Origin: Gammaproteobacteria bacterium
GTDB lineage: Bacteria; Pseudomonadota; Gammaproteobacteria; Pseudomonadales; Porticoccaceae
Assembly (NCBI GenBank): GCA_016708925.1
Contig: JADJET010000001.1
Coordinates: 186,001 to 250,000, forward strand
Direction: 5' to 3'
Length of the DNA: 64,000 nt
Each line of letters opens with the position of its first letter. Within the stretch, counting starts at the first letter, position 1. Positions 17,094 to 26,206 of this stretch are shown here, one piece after another. The notes beneath the pieces were generated by a model. It was not told the origin of the DNA and did not search any database. It saw only the letters and a list, made by a program, of their open reading frames with translations. A program made the position numbers and the translations under genes.

Positions 17094-17714
17094 TCAGCCC
17101 CGCCAATGCTGTCGCAGGTGCGCCATCAACCGTTCAAAGCGCGGGTCAACTTCCAGTTCCGGAGCCGTTGCCCGAATCGCTTCCAGGCATGCGCCAAGAT
17201 CGCTGGGTGGCCATTGCGTCTGGTCAGCTATCACCAGACTCAGGAAGTCCAGCGCCTGTTCCGGAAACCTGCCGCACAGACCTGCCTCGTGTAGCCGATG
17301 CACCAGATAGTCCGGGTAGGCTGGCGGTTGCAGCCAGGCGCGGAGTAGCGCCAATGCCTCCGGGAACGCATCCTGTGCCGCGACGCACAGGCGGCCGAGG
17401 CTTTTGGCGATGGCGGGTGAAATGTTGTCCCGGGTCTTGGGCCAGATGGCGTGCAGATACGGGATGACCCGGTTGGTCCAGTAGTCCGCGCGCTGATCGC
17501 CTGCGCCCTCCAGCGCTCTCACCAGCACCTGGGCTGCCTCGTGCAGGCCATCCGGTGGCAGTGCGCGGGTGGCGGACGCCAGTTCGACGATGGTGAAGGT
17601 GTCACCCGGGTCGAGGGCGGCGAATGTCAGCAGGGATGCGTATTGCCCATCGTGCTTGCCCAAGGCCGCAAAGTGACGCGCAGTGTCGAGGAAGGCTGGC
17701 TTGAGCGTCTCCAT
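17094..17714 (-). CDS. uncharacterised protein, resembles C-terminal part of SIR2-DUF4020 defence proteins
   Basis: 206 residues from ATG 17714; the frame is open up to 17759, overlapping the nuclease gene. The predicted helical sequence (RADYWTNRVIPYLHAIWPK, SPAIAKSLGRLCVAAQDAFPEAL, HEAGLCGRFPEQALDFL, PPSDLGACLEAIRATAPELEVDPRFERL) resembles, from memory, the C-terminal helical region of large DUF4020-bearing defence proteins. No enzymatic domain is present, so it may be the orphaned tail of a larger gene or a small stand-alone partner. It follows the GHKL/nuclease gene after about 10 bases and is likely co-transcribed. Confidence 0.5.
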   Translation of the reverse strand: METLKPAFLDTARHFAALGKHDGQYASLLTFAALDPGDTFTIVELASATRALPPDGLHEAAQVLVRALEGAGDQRADYWTNRVIPYLHAIWPKTRDNISPAIAKSLGRLCVAAQDAFPEALALLRAWLQPPAYPDYLVHRLHEAGLCGRFPEQALDFLSLVIADQTQWPPSDLGACLEAIRATAPELEVDPRFERLMAHLRQHWRG

Positions 17715-17724
17715 CAAGGGGGGC

Positions 17725-18573
17725 TCAAATCCCGAGTTTGCTTTGTTCTGATTGTGCAAACACTCGCTTCAACATGTCATCAGTAGGAGCATCGCCATAA
17801 CGTTCTGCGAGAACATCGCGCAGTTTCAACAACCTGCGGTTGGCAGTATCGACAAGCGTACCGAACGTTGTCGCCCGGACACGGCCAAATTTCTGATTAC
17901 CATCGCCCACTTCCTTTTCGCGAGCCACGCCTGCCGCCACCTTCTGCCCAACCACCCAGGCGCAGATGTAGGGCACTCCCGACAAAGCCCCTGACGCAGC
18001 GATATCCTGCACGTAGCCGTCAGCTTGGTTGACCTCTTTGCGGGTTAATTCGAAGCCCCCTTTCTTTAACTCAATCAGCAAGACGTGTTGCAATCGCGTT
18101 AGCGTCGGGTCCGCTGGGTCAAATGATTCGATTCCCGTCATCTGCAAGGTTGTCTTGTCAGGCAGTACGACAATATCCGGACGGTGTCGCTCGTTTATGA
18201 ACTTGGCGTCCGTGCGCTTGAATAACTCGCGGGATACTGTCTGTAGCGTCAAGTTCGAGCAGTATTCCTGTGACTCGAACTCGGGGCCGAACAACCAACG
18301 CGAGCGAAGAATGAGAGGATGCAGCGTGTGCAGTTCGTCGGTCTGCGGATCGTCTGCCAGGCGCCGAATCGTCTCGATTACGCTGAGTCGACCGTCGATC
18401 TCGTCAAGGACACGCAACGCGTCCTTGACCGTCCACTCGGTCAGCAGACGATCCAACCCATCGACATCGTCTGGCGGCAGCGTGGAGAGCTTTTGCAGCA
18501 GGGCCGCACCGCTCTTGGTCCTTTCGAGATGAATAACCGCCTTGACGGCCGTGGCCAGAAAATCCGGCGACAA
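17725..18573 (-). CDS. PD-(D/E)XK nuclease part of a split GHKL-ATPase/nuclease gene
   Basis: 282 residues, the C-terminal half of one original gene together with 18591-19655. The nuclease core is visible: RPDIVV (Asp at residue 133), then LLIELKKGG (Glu 168, Lys 170) and a conserved Gln in VNQADGYVQD, the classic PD-(D/E)XK pattern. The upstream part is helical. Read in the same frame back across 18573-18594 it gives VAQAHPTL-SPDF, which joins seamlessly to EVAEFTKS of the upstream piece if one base is restored. Base composition is clearly more AT-rich than in the flanks. Presumed role: DNA cleavage in phage defence. Confidence 0.75.
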   Translation of the reverse strand: MSPDFLATAVKAVIHLERTKSGAALLQKLSTLPPDDVDGLDRLLTEWTVKDALRVLDEIDGRLSVIETIRRLADDPQTDELHTLHPLILRSRWLFGPEFESQEYCSNLTLQTVSRELFKRTDAKFINERHRPDIVVLPDKTTLQMTGIESFDPADPTLTRLQHVLLIELKKGGFELTRKEVNQADGYVQDIAASGALSGVPYICAWVVGQKVAAGVAREKEVGDGNQKFGRVRATTFGTLVDTANRRLLKLRDVLAERYGDAPTDDMLKRVFAQSEQSKLGI

Positions 18574-18590
18574 CGTCGGATGCGCTTGGG

Positions 18591-19655
18591 CTACGACTTG
18601 GTGAACTCGGCGACTTCGAGCCGTGCGCCTTGTCCCAAGGTCGCCAGCTCTGATCGGTTCTGGGCCAGCGCATCCTCTGATGCGGCCTCGACGATCTCGG
18701 CCGCAAGTTCCTGCGCGACTTTGCCGATGTGCTCGGCCGTGGCACGGTACAGGTCACGGACCGCGTCCGTGGCGCGGAACGCCGTCCAGTCCTGCTCGAC
18801 GTCGGACTCGTAACCCTGGGTATCGACAATGACCTTGTAGCGGCGCGCGAAGCGTGTGCGGCCGTCGAAGTTCGCAACCTGTCCCACGGCCCATGAGGGC
18901 GAGCCGACCAGCCGGCGCTGCACCCAGAACGCAATGCCCTGATGGATGGATGAGTGATTCGGCCGCGTCGAGTCAATCACGATCACCGTGGCGGTGCGGC
19001 CCGCGCCAAGGTCCAGTACTTCTTCGCTGACACGCCCCTCGATCTGGCTGAACGACCGTTGCACGCCATTGACCCGAATCTCGAACTCTGGATCGTGGAC
19101 GAAGCGCGCGGCCAGCACGGTCAGGATCTCGTCAGCATCGGGCAACTTTCGCGTCACGCGCACCGAAAGGCGCGTCCCGCTCCCGTCGTGCTGGCCCAGC
19201 GTCTCGCTTTGCAGCACGAAAGGGCTCGGCCCCGACTCGGTGCCGACGACGAAGGTGGCCAGCACACCATTGCGCCAGGTCTGCACCTCGTACTCGTTGG
19301 CAAAGCAGAGCAAGCCGTGCCGTCCGACCCCGTAACGGCCATACGCCCGCCGGGGCCGCGCCCGGCGCCCGGGCGGGAACTCCACGTCGGCGCCCTGGTG
19401 CTTCACCCGGTCGTAACGCAAGGTCATCCAGCGCTTCCTGAACTGTGACGGCGTCATGCCGTGCCCGTCGTCCGTCACGGTGAGCGTGCCGTCGATCTCG
19501 CTGGGCAGGATCAGATCCACCCGCGTCGCGCCCGCGTCCCAGGCATTGGCGACCAGTTCGGTCAACGCGACTTGCGGCACATGAGCCACCTGCCCGAGTT
19601 CGCGCAGAAGGTAATCTTCCTCGAACAGCGAGTTCTGGAGCGGCTGCTCAGGCAT
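18591..19655 (-). CDS. GHKL (HSP90/MutL-type) ATPase part of a split defence gene
   Basis: 354 residues with a complete Bergerat ATP-binding fold: N box ELVANAWDAGAT (residues 33-44), G1 DDGHGM (62-67) and G2-like GRYGVGRHG (106-114). The frame ends in TAG at 18591-18593 directly after EFTKS. Adding a single G after the TCG codon continues into the PD-(D/E)XK part, for a total of about 640 residues. It starts 8 bases inside the end of hsdS, so it belongs to the type I restriction operon transcript. GHKL plus nuclease proteins of this kind occur in defence islands; the exact activity here is not known. Confidence 0.75.
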   Translation of the reverse strand: MPEQPLQNSLFEEDYLLRELGQVAHVPQVALTELVANAWDAGATRVDLILPSEIDGTLTVTDDGHGMTPSQFRKRWMTLRYDRVKHQGADVEFPPGRRARPRRAYGRYGVGRHGLLCFANEYEVQTWRNGVLATFVVGTESGPSPFVLQSETLGQHDGSGTRLSVRVTRKLPDADEILTVLAARFVHDPEFEIRVNGVQRSFSQIEGRVSEEVLDLGAGRTATVIVIDSTRPNHSSIHQGIAFWVQRRLVGSPSWAVGQVANFDGRTRFARRYKVIVDTQGYESDVEQDWTAFRATDAVRDLYRATAEHIGKVAQELAAEIVEAASEDALAQNRSELATLGQGARLEVAEFTKS

Positions 19656-20801
19656 GGGCGGACACCTCGGTCGAGAACACGCGTTCCAGCGTTGCCGGAA
19701 TCAGCGCGTCGTTGGCTTGGCGGATGGTGGCGTGGCGGGCTTTGAGTTCTGCCACCTTGGCTTGAAGAATATCGAAGATACGCTGTGTCGAAAGCCCTGG
19801 GACCGGCACTTCGATCTCCATCAGGTCTGGAGCTTTCAGCGTCTTGTTTCGCGCAGCCGTGCCGGGCGAAGCTGCTCCGATCTTTGCAAAGCCCTCCGAA
19901 GTGGTGAAGTAGTAGTAGAGGAAACTGGCTGCTGCGGTGTTCGTGTTTACCTCACAGGTCAACATTCGATGGTTACCAACACAACCTTCGTCATCAGGTT
20001 TCGCAATGGCAATTGCCTGCTCCCACGCCATGATGTTGCTGAAGATCAGGTCGCTAGCTTTGACAGAAAATAGTTTCTGCCAAGAGTAATCGGCTCCTTC
20101 CATGGTGCGGCGCTGAAACGTTCCCTTGAAAAAACTACGGATGCCCAGCTCGGTGTAGTTGGCTTGCGGGTCAATTCTAATTTCGCGCCGTACCAGCGGC
20201 GCCACTTCCGCCATCGGCCGCAAGGGCGCATCGGCGATCGCGTCACGAAAGCGCACGGCGAGCAACCGGTCTGCGTCGCGCTCGATGGCGTCGAGGTGTT
20301 CGTTCACCTGCCGCGCCTTGTCGGCCAGCGTGTCGAGGCGGCTGACGATGGCTTGCTGTTCGGGAAGCGGCGGCAGGGGCATCTGGTATCCGGCAACGCT
20401 TGCGGGGCGAATGGCGGCGTAGTTTGTTGAGCCCTGCGCATCAACTTGATTGCGAAATCCAGTTGTTCGAATGAAGTAATCGAGGAAGCGCCGGTCGAGC
20501 TGGGCGCCGTCGATCGCAAACAGAAAGTAGTGACTGCTAACGACGGCGCCTTCCAGTGCTTCTGGAACGATGCCGAAACCGCCCATCTTGGCGTCAATTT
20601 CAGCTACCAGAAACTCACCCGCGCGGCAGACCTGCTGGCGCTTTGTCTTGATGTCGCTTCCCGGAACGGCATCTCGCAAGACGACGCCTTTGGCGTGCAA
20701 CTGAACTCGGCACCGCTTGTAGTGTTCGGTGTCGTCGAGAACGATGACCCTTCCGGATGTTTCAGCACCTGTGCAGCGCAACCTTCGGCCACCGCCCTCA
20801 T
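19648..20801 (-). CDS. hsdS: type I restriction-modification specificity subunit HsdS, N terminus frame-disturbed
   Basis: Determines the DNA sequence recognised by the HsdR/HsdM complex. Two target-recognition domains are each followed by a conserved helix: the first ends with MPLPPLPEQQAIVSRLDTLADKA (the typical dimerisation helix), the second with VPVPGLSTQRIFDILQAKVAEL. The ATG at 20801 overlaps the DUF1016 stop (ATGA), as at the other junctions of this operon, but that frame leaves the homology quickly. The correct frame is established from about 20748 (VIVLDDTEHYKRC). RWPKVAL, VLKHPEG and VIVLDD appear in three different frames, so two or more small indels affect the first 20 codons. 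Confidence 0.85.
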
Positions 20802-21991
20802 GCTTCGCCGTCCGTTGCATCGCTCCGCCCTCTGCGCCGTGCTTCCAGTTCGCGTCGCGTCCTCGCCAGCTCCTCGGCCAGCAGTTTCTCGTCCGGCAGC
20901 ACGGTCTGGTACTCGGCGGCCAGCACCTTGTTGGCCAAGCCTTCCAGGGCGTAATGGGCCTCCGCCGCGCCTTTTTCGGCGCAGAGGATCAGCCCGACCG
21001 GCGGGTTCTCGCCCGGCACGGTCCAGTGCTCGCGGGCGTAGTTCAGGTACAGGTGCATCTGCCCGGCGTCGGCGTGGGTGAACTTGCCGACCTTGAGGTC
21101 GATGACCAGCAGGCACTTCAGCCTGCGATGGAAAAACAGCAGATCGACGCGGAACCAGCTGTCGTCGAGGCGCAGGCGGCGCTGGCGGCCGACGAAGGCG
21201 AAGTCGTCGCCCAGTTCCAGCAGGAAGTCGGCCAGATGCTGGATCAGCGCGTCTTCGAGGTCGGATTCGGAGTATTCGTCCTTGAGGTTGAGGAATTCCA
21301 GCACGAAGGGGTCTTTGATGGCTTGCTCGGGGGTGAGCGCGTCGCCGGGTTCGGTGGCTTCGCCTTTTTGCAGCATCGCCGCCTTGTTGTGCGAAAGGGC
21401 AACGCGCTCGTAAAACTGGCTGTTGATCTGCCGGTCGAGCTGGCGCACCGACCAGCCGCAGCGCAGGGCCTCGGTTTCGTAGAACCGGCGGGCGGCTTCG
21501 TTTCTGACCGAGAGCAGACGCACATAAGCGGACCAGGGCAGCGGGAAGGCGCGAGCCAGGGCGCTCAGGTCAACGGTTGTCCGAATCGGCGAGGCGGATG
21601 TTGTCTCTGCGCTCGATTGCCCAGACAGTGTCTGGAGAATCCCCTGCCTTGACGATTCTCCCGACGGTGTCTGGAGAATCTGCTCGACGGGCCAAGCCAG
21701 GTGGAAAGCCCGCATCTGCCAGAGGTTTTGCCGACTGAAACCGCGGCCGAAGCGGCGCGTCAGGTCATCCGCAAGCCGTTTGATCAAGCCCGAGCCATAG
21801 GCGGCGCGCTCCTGCCCACCTTGCTCGAATTCAACAATGCGCCGCCCAATCTCCCAATAGCTGGCCGTCATCAGCGCATTGACGCTGCGCGCGGCGGCAC
21901 GACGAGCAGCCTCCAGCAGCGCGACGATGTCGGCGTGGACGGCGGCGTAGTTGGTCTGATCCGGGCTTGCGGGCGTAGCGGACTTGGTCAT
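20798..21991 (-). CDS. DUF1016 (YhcG-type) PD-(D/E)XK nuclease protein
   Basis: 397 residues. The N-terminal DUF1016 region (TASYWEIGRRIVEFEQGG, LADDLTRRFGRGFSRQNLWQMRAFHLAWP) is followed by a C-terminal PD-(D/E)XK nuclease-like domain: RVDLLFFHRRLKCLLVIDLKVG (Asp 283, Asp 298, Lys 300) and Gln 311 in the QMHLYLNY motif. A variable linker holds two 13-residue tandem repeats (ILQTPSGESSRQG / ILQTLSGQSSAET). It overlaps hsdM before and hsdS after by four bases each, so it is a fixed member of the hsd operon. Role unknown; DUF1016 genes are common companions of type I systems. Confidence 0.88.
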   Translation of the reverse strand: MTKSATPASPDQTNYAAVHADIVALLEAARRAAARSVNALMTASYWEIGRRIVEFEQGGQERAAYGSGLIKRLADDLTRRFGRGFSRQNLWQMRAFHLAWPVEQILQTPSGESSRQGILQTLSGQSSAETTSASPIRTTVDLSALARAFPLPWSAYVRLLSVRNEAARRFYETEALRCGWSVRQLDRQINSQFYERVALSHNKAAMLQKGEATEPGDALTPEQAIKDPFVLEFLNLKDEYSESDLEDALIQHLADFLLELGDDFAFVGRQRRLRLDDSWFRVDLLFFHRRLKCLLVIDLKVGKFTHADAGQMHLYLNYAREHWTVPGENPPVGLILCAEKGAAEAHYALEGLANKVLAAEYQTVLPDEKLLAEELARTRRELEARRRGRSDATDGEA

Positions 21992-23781
21992 GCCTGCACC
22001 TCGGCCACCAGCGCTTCAATCTCGCCGAGCAGGCGCAGCACGTCCTCTTGGCTGCGCATGGCGGCGATCAGGTCTTTCGGGTCGGCGTGTTCAAGCCCTT
22101 CCTTGGCGTGGGGGTTCTTCATGTCCAGGTTGTAGATCGGCCAGTAGAGCGCGTCGCCCTGGGCCTGCGCAGCCTTGGCGATGGCTTCATGGGCCTGCTG
22201 GCGGGATTTCAGCTCGCGCAATTGCGCCTGCAATGCAGCCTTGTCGCCATTGGCGGCGCTGCTGATGGTTTGCTCCAGCTCACGGATCGGCTTGCCCAGC
22301 GCCAGCGCACTGGCGCGCTCGGTTTCGGCTCGTTGCCAGTGTGGCGTGGCGGCATCGATGGCGGCTTTGCGCCTGGCGGCGAAGTCCACCCGCCAGGCCT
22401 GCGGGCCTTCCTCGCGCTGGTTCCACCAGTCGAGCACCGGCTGGAGCTCCTCGAACTGCAGCGGCGCGGTCTTGCTGTACTTCTTGCGGCCCTCGGGCAG
22501 CGGCAGTTCGTAGTACCAGATGGTGTCGGTCGGGCCGCCGCGCTCGAAGAACAGCAGGTTGGCCGGGATGTCGGTGTAGGGCGCGAACACACCCTGCGGC
22601 AGGCGCACGATGGTGTGGAGATTGAACTCCTTGAGCATCTCCTCCTTGATGACGGCGCACACGCCATCGCCAAACAGGGTGCCGTTGGGCACCACCACGG
22701 CGGCGCGGCCGCCCTGCTCGGCGCCATGCCCGGCATAGCGCAGCTTGCGCATGATGTATTGCAGGAACAGCAGCGCGGTTTCCGCCGTCTGCATGTTGGC
22801 CGGGAAGTTGGCCTTGATGCCGACTTCTTCCTCGCCGCCGAAGGGCGGGTTGGTGAGGATCACGTCCACGCGCTCGCTGTGGCCGATCTCGTTGACGCGC
22901 CGGTCCAGCGTGTTGCCGTAGGCGATCTGCGGCGCTTCCAGCCCGTGCAGCAGCAGGTTCATCTGCGCCAGCATGTAGGGCAGCGGCTTGGCCTCCTGCC
23001 CGAACAGGGTGTCGCGCTGCAGGGTGCGGCGCTGGTCCGGGTTGGTCACCTGCTGAGCAAGGTGGTCGTAGGCTTCGACCAGAAAGCCGCCGGTGCCGCA
23101 GGCCGGGTCGAGCACGGTTTCGCCCAAGCGCGGGTCGCTCACCTGCACCATGAAGCGCACCACCGGGCGCGGGGTGTAGAACTCGCCCGAGTCACCCGCG
23201 GCGTCGCGCATCTCGCGCAGCATGGATTCGTACAGGTGCGAGAGGGTGTGGATCTCCTCGCTGCTGCTGAAGTGGATGCCGTTGATCTTGTTGATGATGT
23301 CGCGCAGCAGGTAGCCACTGACCATGCGGTTCTGCACGCCCTTGAACACGTTGGCGATGACTTCGCGCTGGCTGCCCTTCTCGCCGCTGCCGGCCAGGGC
23401 GCGCAGATAGGCGAACAGGCCCGCGCCCCACGAGCCGTCGGCGCGGTGACCTTCGTCCTGGTTGATGAAGGCCAGCAGTTCGTCGCCGGTGAGGCCATCC
23501 TCACGCACGGCCCAGTCGCGCCAGCGGTAGGGCGCTTCGATGATGGGGTGGTAGGGCTTGCCGTCGAGTTCGGCTTCTTCTTCGTGCACGACTTCGAGGT
23601 CGTCGAGGAACTTCAGGAACATCACCCAGGTGAGCAGCGGCAGGCGGTCGACGTCGCCGTTGAGGCCCTTGTCCTTGCGCAGGATCTTGCGGGCGCTGCC
23701 GATCAGCGCCGACAGGTTGTCGCGCGTGGTCAGCGGTGCCTTGGCACGTTTGGTTCTGGTTTTCTTTTCGGTTGCGGCCAT
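21988..23781 (-). CDS. hsdM: type I restriction-modification N6-adenine methyltransferase HsdM
   Basis: 597 residues. The N-terminal helical HsdM domain is followed by the SAM-dependent methylase: motif I DPACGTGG at residues 225-232 and catalytic motif IV NPPF at 311-314, the adenine-N6 signature. The C-terminal helical tail is rich in Ala/Glu and probably contacts HsdS. The start lies 14 bases downstream of the hsdR end; the stop overlaps the DUF1016 start (ATGA). The frame is intact, so methylation could persist even if HsdR and HsdS are damaged. Confidence 0.96.
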   Translation of the reverse strand: MAATEKKTRTKRAKAPLTTRDNLSALIGSARKILRKDKGLNGDVDRLPLLTWVMFLKFLDDLEVVHEEEAELDGKPYHPIIEAPYRWRDWAVREDGLTGDELLAFINQDEGHRADGSWGAGLFAYLRALAGSGEKGSQREVIANVFKGVQNRMVSGYLLRDIINKINGIHFSSSEEIHTLSHLYESMLREMRDAAGDSGEFYTPRPVVRFMVQVSDPRLGETVLDPACGTGGFLVEAYDHLAQQVTNPDQRRTLQRDTLFGQEAKPLPYMLAQMNLLLHGLEAPQIAYGNTLDRRVNEIGHSERVDVILTNPPFGGEEEVGIKANFPANMQTAETALLFLQYIMRKLRYAGHGAEQGGRAAVVVPNGTLFGDGVCAVIKEEMLKEFNLHTIVRLPQGVFAPYTDIPANLLFFERGGPTDTIWYYELPLPEGRKKYSKTAPLQFEELQPVLDWWNQREEGPQAWRVDFAARRKAAIDAATPHWQRAETERASALALGKPIRELEQTISSAANGDKAALQAQLRELKSRQQAHEAIAKAAQAQGDALYWPIYNLDMKNPHAKEGLEHADPKDLIAAMRSQEDVLRLLGEIEALVAEVQA

Positions 23782-23795
23782 TCAGGCGGTGCTCG

Positions 23796-24485
23796 TCATT
23801 GGTAAAGGGCCGTCTGCAGGCGCGAGACGGCTTCCTTGAAAGGTTTGATGCCGCCGAAATGCCGGGTGGCGATTTCGGAAGGGCTGCCGAAACGGTCGAA
23901 GGGTTGCACCTTCATCAGCTCTGACAGGGCGTTGAATTGCACGATGCCGCGCTCGATGTATTTGTCGAGCAGCAGCGTGAGGATTTCCCGGACGGTGTCG
24001 CCGTACTGGCCGAATAGGTCCTGCGCGGCCTTTTTGGCCTGCTCGGCACGCTCGCGACGGGTCAGCAGCGGCGCGTTCCAGGCCAGATGGCACAGCAGGT
24101 CGAAGGGATCGGCGTCCGGCCGGTCGGCGCCGGCCGCCAGTTCCTCGAAGCTGATGCCGCGCTCGGTCAGCTCGCGCAGCACCTCGGCGCGGGTGTCGGG
24201 GTTGGCCCAGGCCGATTGCAGCGCAGCGCGGGTCGGGTACAGGGTGCGCACGGTGCGGCCCGAGTAATCGGTGTACTTGACAACCTGGAGCTTCTTGCCG
24301 TCGGTGTCGAGGTCGTAGACCAGATGGCCGATGACCTCGACGTCGCCGCCATCGACGTAGAACTTGCGCGGTTCTACTGGGGGTTCGCTTATGACGTCAC
24401 CGGCTCCCGCCGGCCTGCTCTTCAGCCATCTCGTATTCTTTCGGAGGTCGCATCGCTGGTGGCGGTATCTCCGCTTGCGTGGCAC
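23796..24485 (-). CDS. hsdR: type I restriction endonuclease HsdR, C-terminal piece after a frameshift
   Basis: C-terminal domain of an EcoEI-like HsdR (from about EPPVEPRKFYVDGGDVEVIGHLVYDLDTDGKKL to the end; also DPFDLLCHLAWNAPLLTRRERAE and PFDRFGSPSEIATRHFGG). The frame is open from 24485, but the first 30 residues are not HsdR-like. The real sequence begins at about 24430, in the linker just after the helicase part ends in the other frame. Together with 24422-26197 it makes one subunit of roughly 800 residues, the family's usual size. Confidence 0.85.
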   Translation of the reverse strand: MPRKRRYRHQRCDLRKNTRWLKSRPAGAGDVISEPPVEPRKFYVDGGDVEVIGHLVYDLDTDGKKLQVVKYTDYSGRTVRTLYPTRAALQSAWANPDTRAEVLRELTERGISFEELAAGADRPDADPFDLLCHLAWNAPLLTRRERAEQAKKAAQDLFGQYGDTVREILTLLLDKYIERGIVQFNALSELMKVQPFDRFGSPSEIATRHFGGIKPFKEAVSRLQTALYQ

Positions 24486-26197
24486 TGACTTTCTCCCCGC
24501 TCATCGACAATAACTTCCTCGATCCGCGCCGGGTCGCCGTCGAAATCCGGATCGGCGAAGTGTCTCGTGGCCGTACCGGTGAAGTCGATGATGTTGAAGT
24601 ATTCCTTGCCGTAATCGACCTTCAGCCGCGTGCCGCGCCCGATGATCTGCTTGAACTCGGCACGCGAGCCGACCACGCGTGCCAGCACCACGTTCTTGAC
24701 CATCTCGGCGTCGACGCCGGTGGTCAGCAGTTGCGAGGTGGTCAGGATCACCGGCGTGGGCTTGTCCACGTCCTGAAAGTGCGCCAGATGGGTGAGGCCA
24801 ATGGCGCCCTCGTCGGCGGTGACGCGGCAGACGTAGTCGGGGTACTGCTTGACCAGATCGCTGTTCAGGTTGACCAGTTCCTGCCGCATTTCGGCGGCGT
24901 GTTCCTGGTCGACACAGAACACCAGGGTCTTGGCGAAGCGGTCGGTGCCCTTGAGGAAGTCGGCAAGGTGCTTGGCAATCGCCTTGGTGCGCGCCCGCAG
25001 CGCGATGACGCGCTCGAAATCCCTGGTCTGATATTCGTCATCCGGCACCGGGCGGCCGAAGCGGTCAAGTTCGTCCTTGGATGGACGCCAGCCGGCGGCA
25101 TCCACGGTGGTGATGACCCGATGCACGCGATAAGGCGCGAGGAAGCCATCCTCGATGCCCTGGCGCAGGCTGTAGGTGTAGACCGGGTTGCCGAAGTACT
25201 CGTAGCTGTCGCGCGACTCCTCGCGCAGCGGCGTGGCCGTCATGCCGAACTGCACGGCAGGGGCGAAGTAGTCGAGCACGGCGCGCCAGGCGCTCTCGTT
25301 GCGGCTTGAGCCGCGATGGCACTCGTCGATGATGATCAGGTCGAAGAAGTCGGGGCGGTATTGGCGGAACACGTCTTCGTTGGCGGTGGACAGCGCCTGA
25401 TAGATGCCAAAGTACATCTCCCGGCTCTGGCTCACGTCGCCGCCGGCGATCTTGTGCCGGGCGTCGCCGAAGGGCGCGAACATCTTGGCCATCGGGTCAT
25501 CGACCAGGATGTTGCGGTCGGCCAGGAACAGGATCTTGGGGCGGCGGTATTCACCGGTGCGGTTCCAGCGGCTGTTCCACAGCTTCCAGCAGATCTGGAA
25601 CGCCACGCAGGTCTTGCCGGTGCCGGTGGCCAGCGTGGCGAGGATGCGCTTCTGGCCAAGCAGGATGGCCTCGATCACGCGGTTGATCGCGATCTGCTGG
25701 TAGTAGCGCGGCACCTTGCCCGAGACCAGGTTGAAGGGTTCGAGCAGGTGCGGCGTGGCCGGATCGGGCAGCGCGGTGGCGGCCGTCAGCCGTTGCCAGA
25801 GTTCGGCGGGCGTGGCAAAGCGACCCACCTCGCGCTCGCCGCCGGTGGTGTAGTCGATCTCGATGATGCGGTGGCCGTTGGTGGCGTAGGCGAACTTCAG
25901 GCCGAGGATCTCAGCGTAGTCCTTGGCCTGTTGTACCCCGGTTTCCGCTGGCAGCCCCAGTTCCTTGGCCTCCACGACGGCCAGTGGATAGTCGCGCCGG
26001 TAGTACAGCAGATAGTCCGCGCGCTTCTGCGTGCCACGGCGCACGCGGCCGCCGGTGACGATGATGCGGCCATTGGTGAAGGTGCGCTGCTCGCCGATCA
26101 GGTGTGGGGCATTGCTCCATCCGGCCTCTACCAGCTTGGGCGTGACCAGCTCCCGGCAGGTGTCGGCTTCGGTCATGATCTGGGTCGTTGCCGTCAT
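24422..26197 (-). CDS. hsdR: type I restriction endonuclease HsdR, N-terminal and helicase part
   Basis: Cleavage and DNA-translocation subunit. The N-terminal nuclease domain shows the ADYLLYYRRDYPLAVVEAKE motif (PD-(D/E)XK). The SF2 helicase core has Walker A LATGTGKTCVAFQI, the DECH box IIDECHRGSS, motif III MTATPLREES and the late motifs ILTTSQLLTTGVD and QIIGRGTRL. The frame ends at 24422 in a linker after VDERGESQ, and the rest follows in another frame (see 23796-24485). The start is ATG 26197; GTG 26206 is possible but has no ribosome-binding site. Confidence 0.92.
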   Translation of the reverse strand: MTATTQIMTEADTCRELVTPKLVEAGWSNAPHLIGEQRTFTNGRIIVTGGRVRRGTQKRADYLLYYRRDYPLAVVEAKELGLPAETGVQQAKDYAEILGLKFAYATNGHRIIEIDYTTGGEREVGRFATPAELWQRLTAATALPDPATPHLLEPFNLVSGKVPRYYQQIAINRVIEAILLGQKRILATLATGTGKTCVAFQICWKLWNSRWNRTGEYRRPKILFLADRNILVDDPMAKMFAPFGDARHKIAGGDVSQSREMYFGIYQALSTANEDVFRQYRPDFFDLIIIDECHRGSSRNESAWRAVLDYFAPAVQFGMTATPLREESRDSYEYFGNPVYTYSLRQGIEDGFLAPYRVHRVITTVDAAGWRPSKDELDRFGRPVPDDEYQTRDFERVIALRARTKAIAKHLADFLKGTDRFAKTLVFCVDQEHAAEMRQELVNLNSDLVKQYPDYVCRVTADEGAIGLTHLAHFQDVDKPTPVILTTSQLLTTGVDAEMVKNVVLARVVGSRAEFKQIIGRGTRLKVDYGKEYFNIIDFTGTATRHFADPDFDGDPARIEEVIVDERGESQCHASGDTATSDATSERIRDG

Positions 26198-26206
26198 CGA
26201 GGCCAC

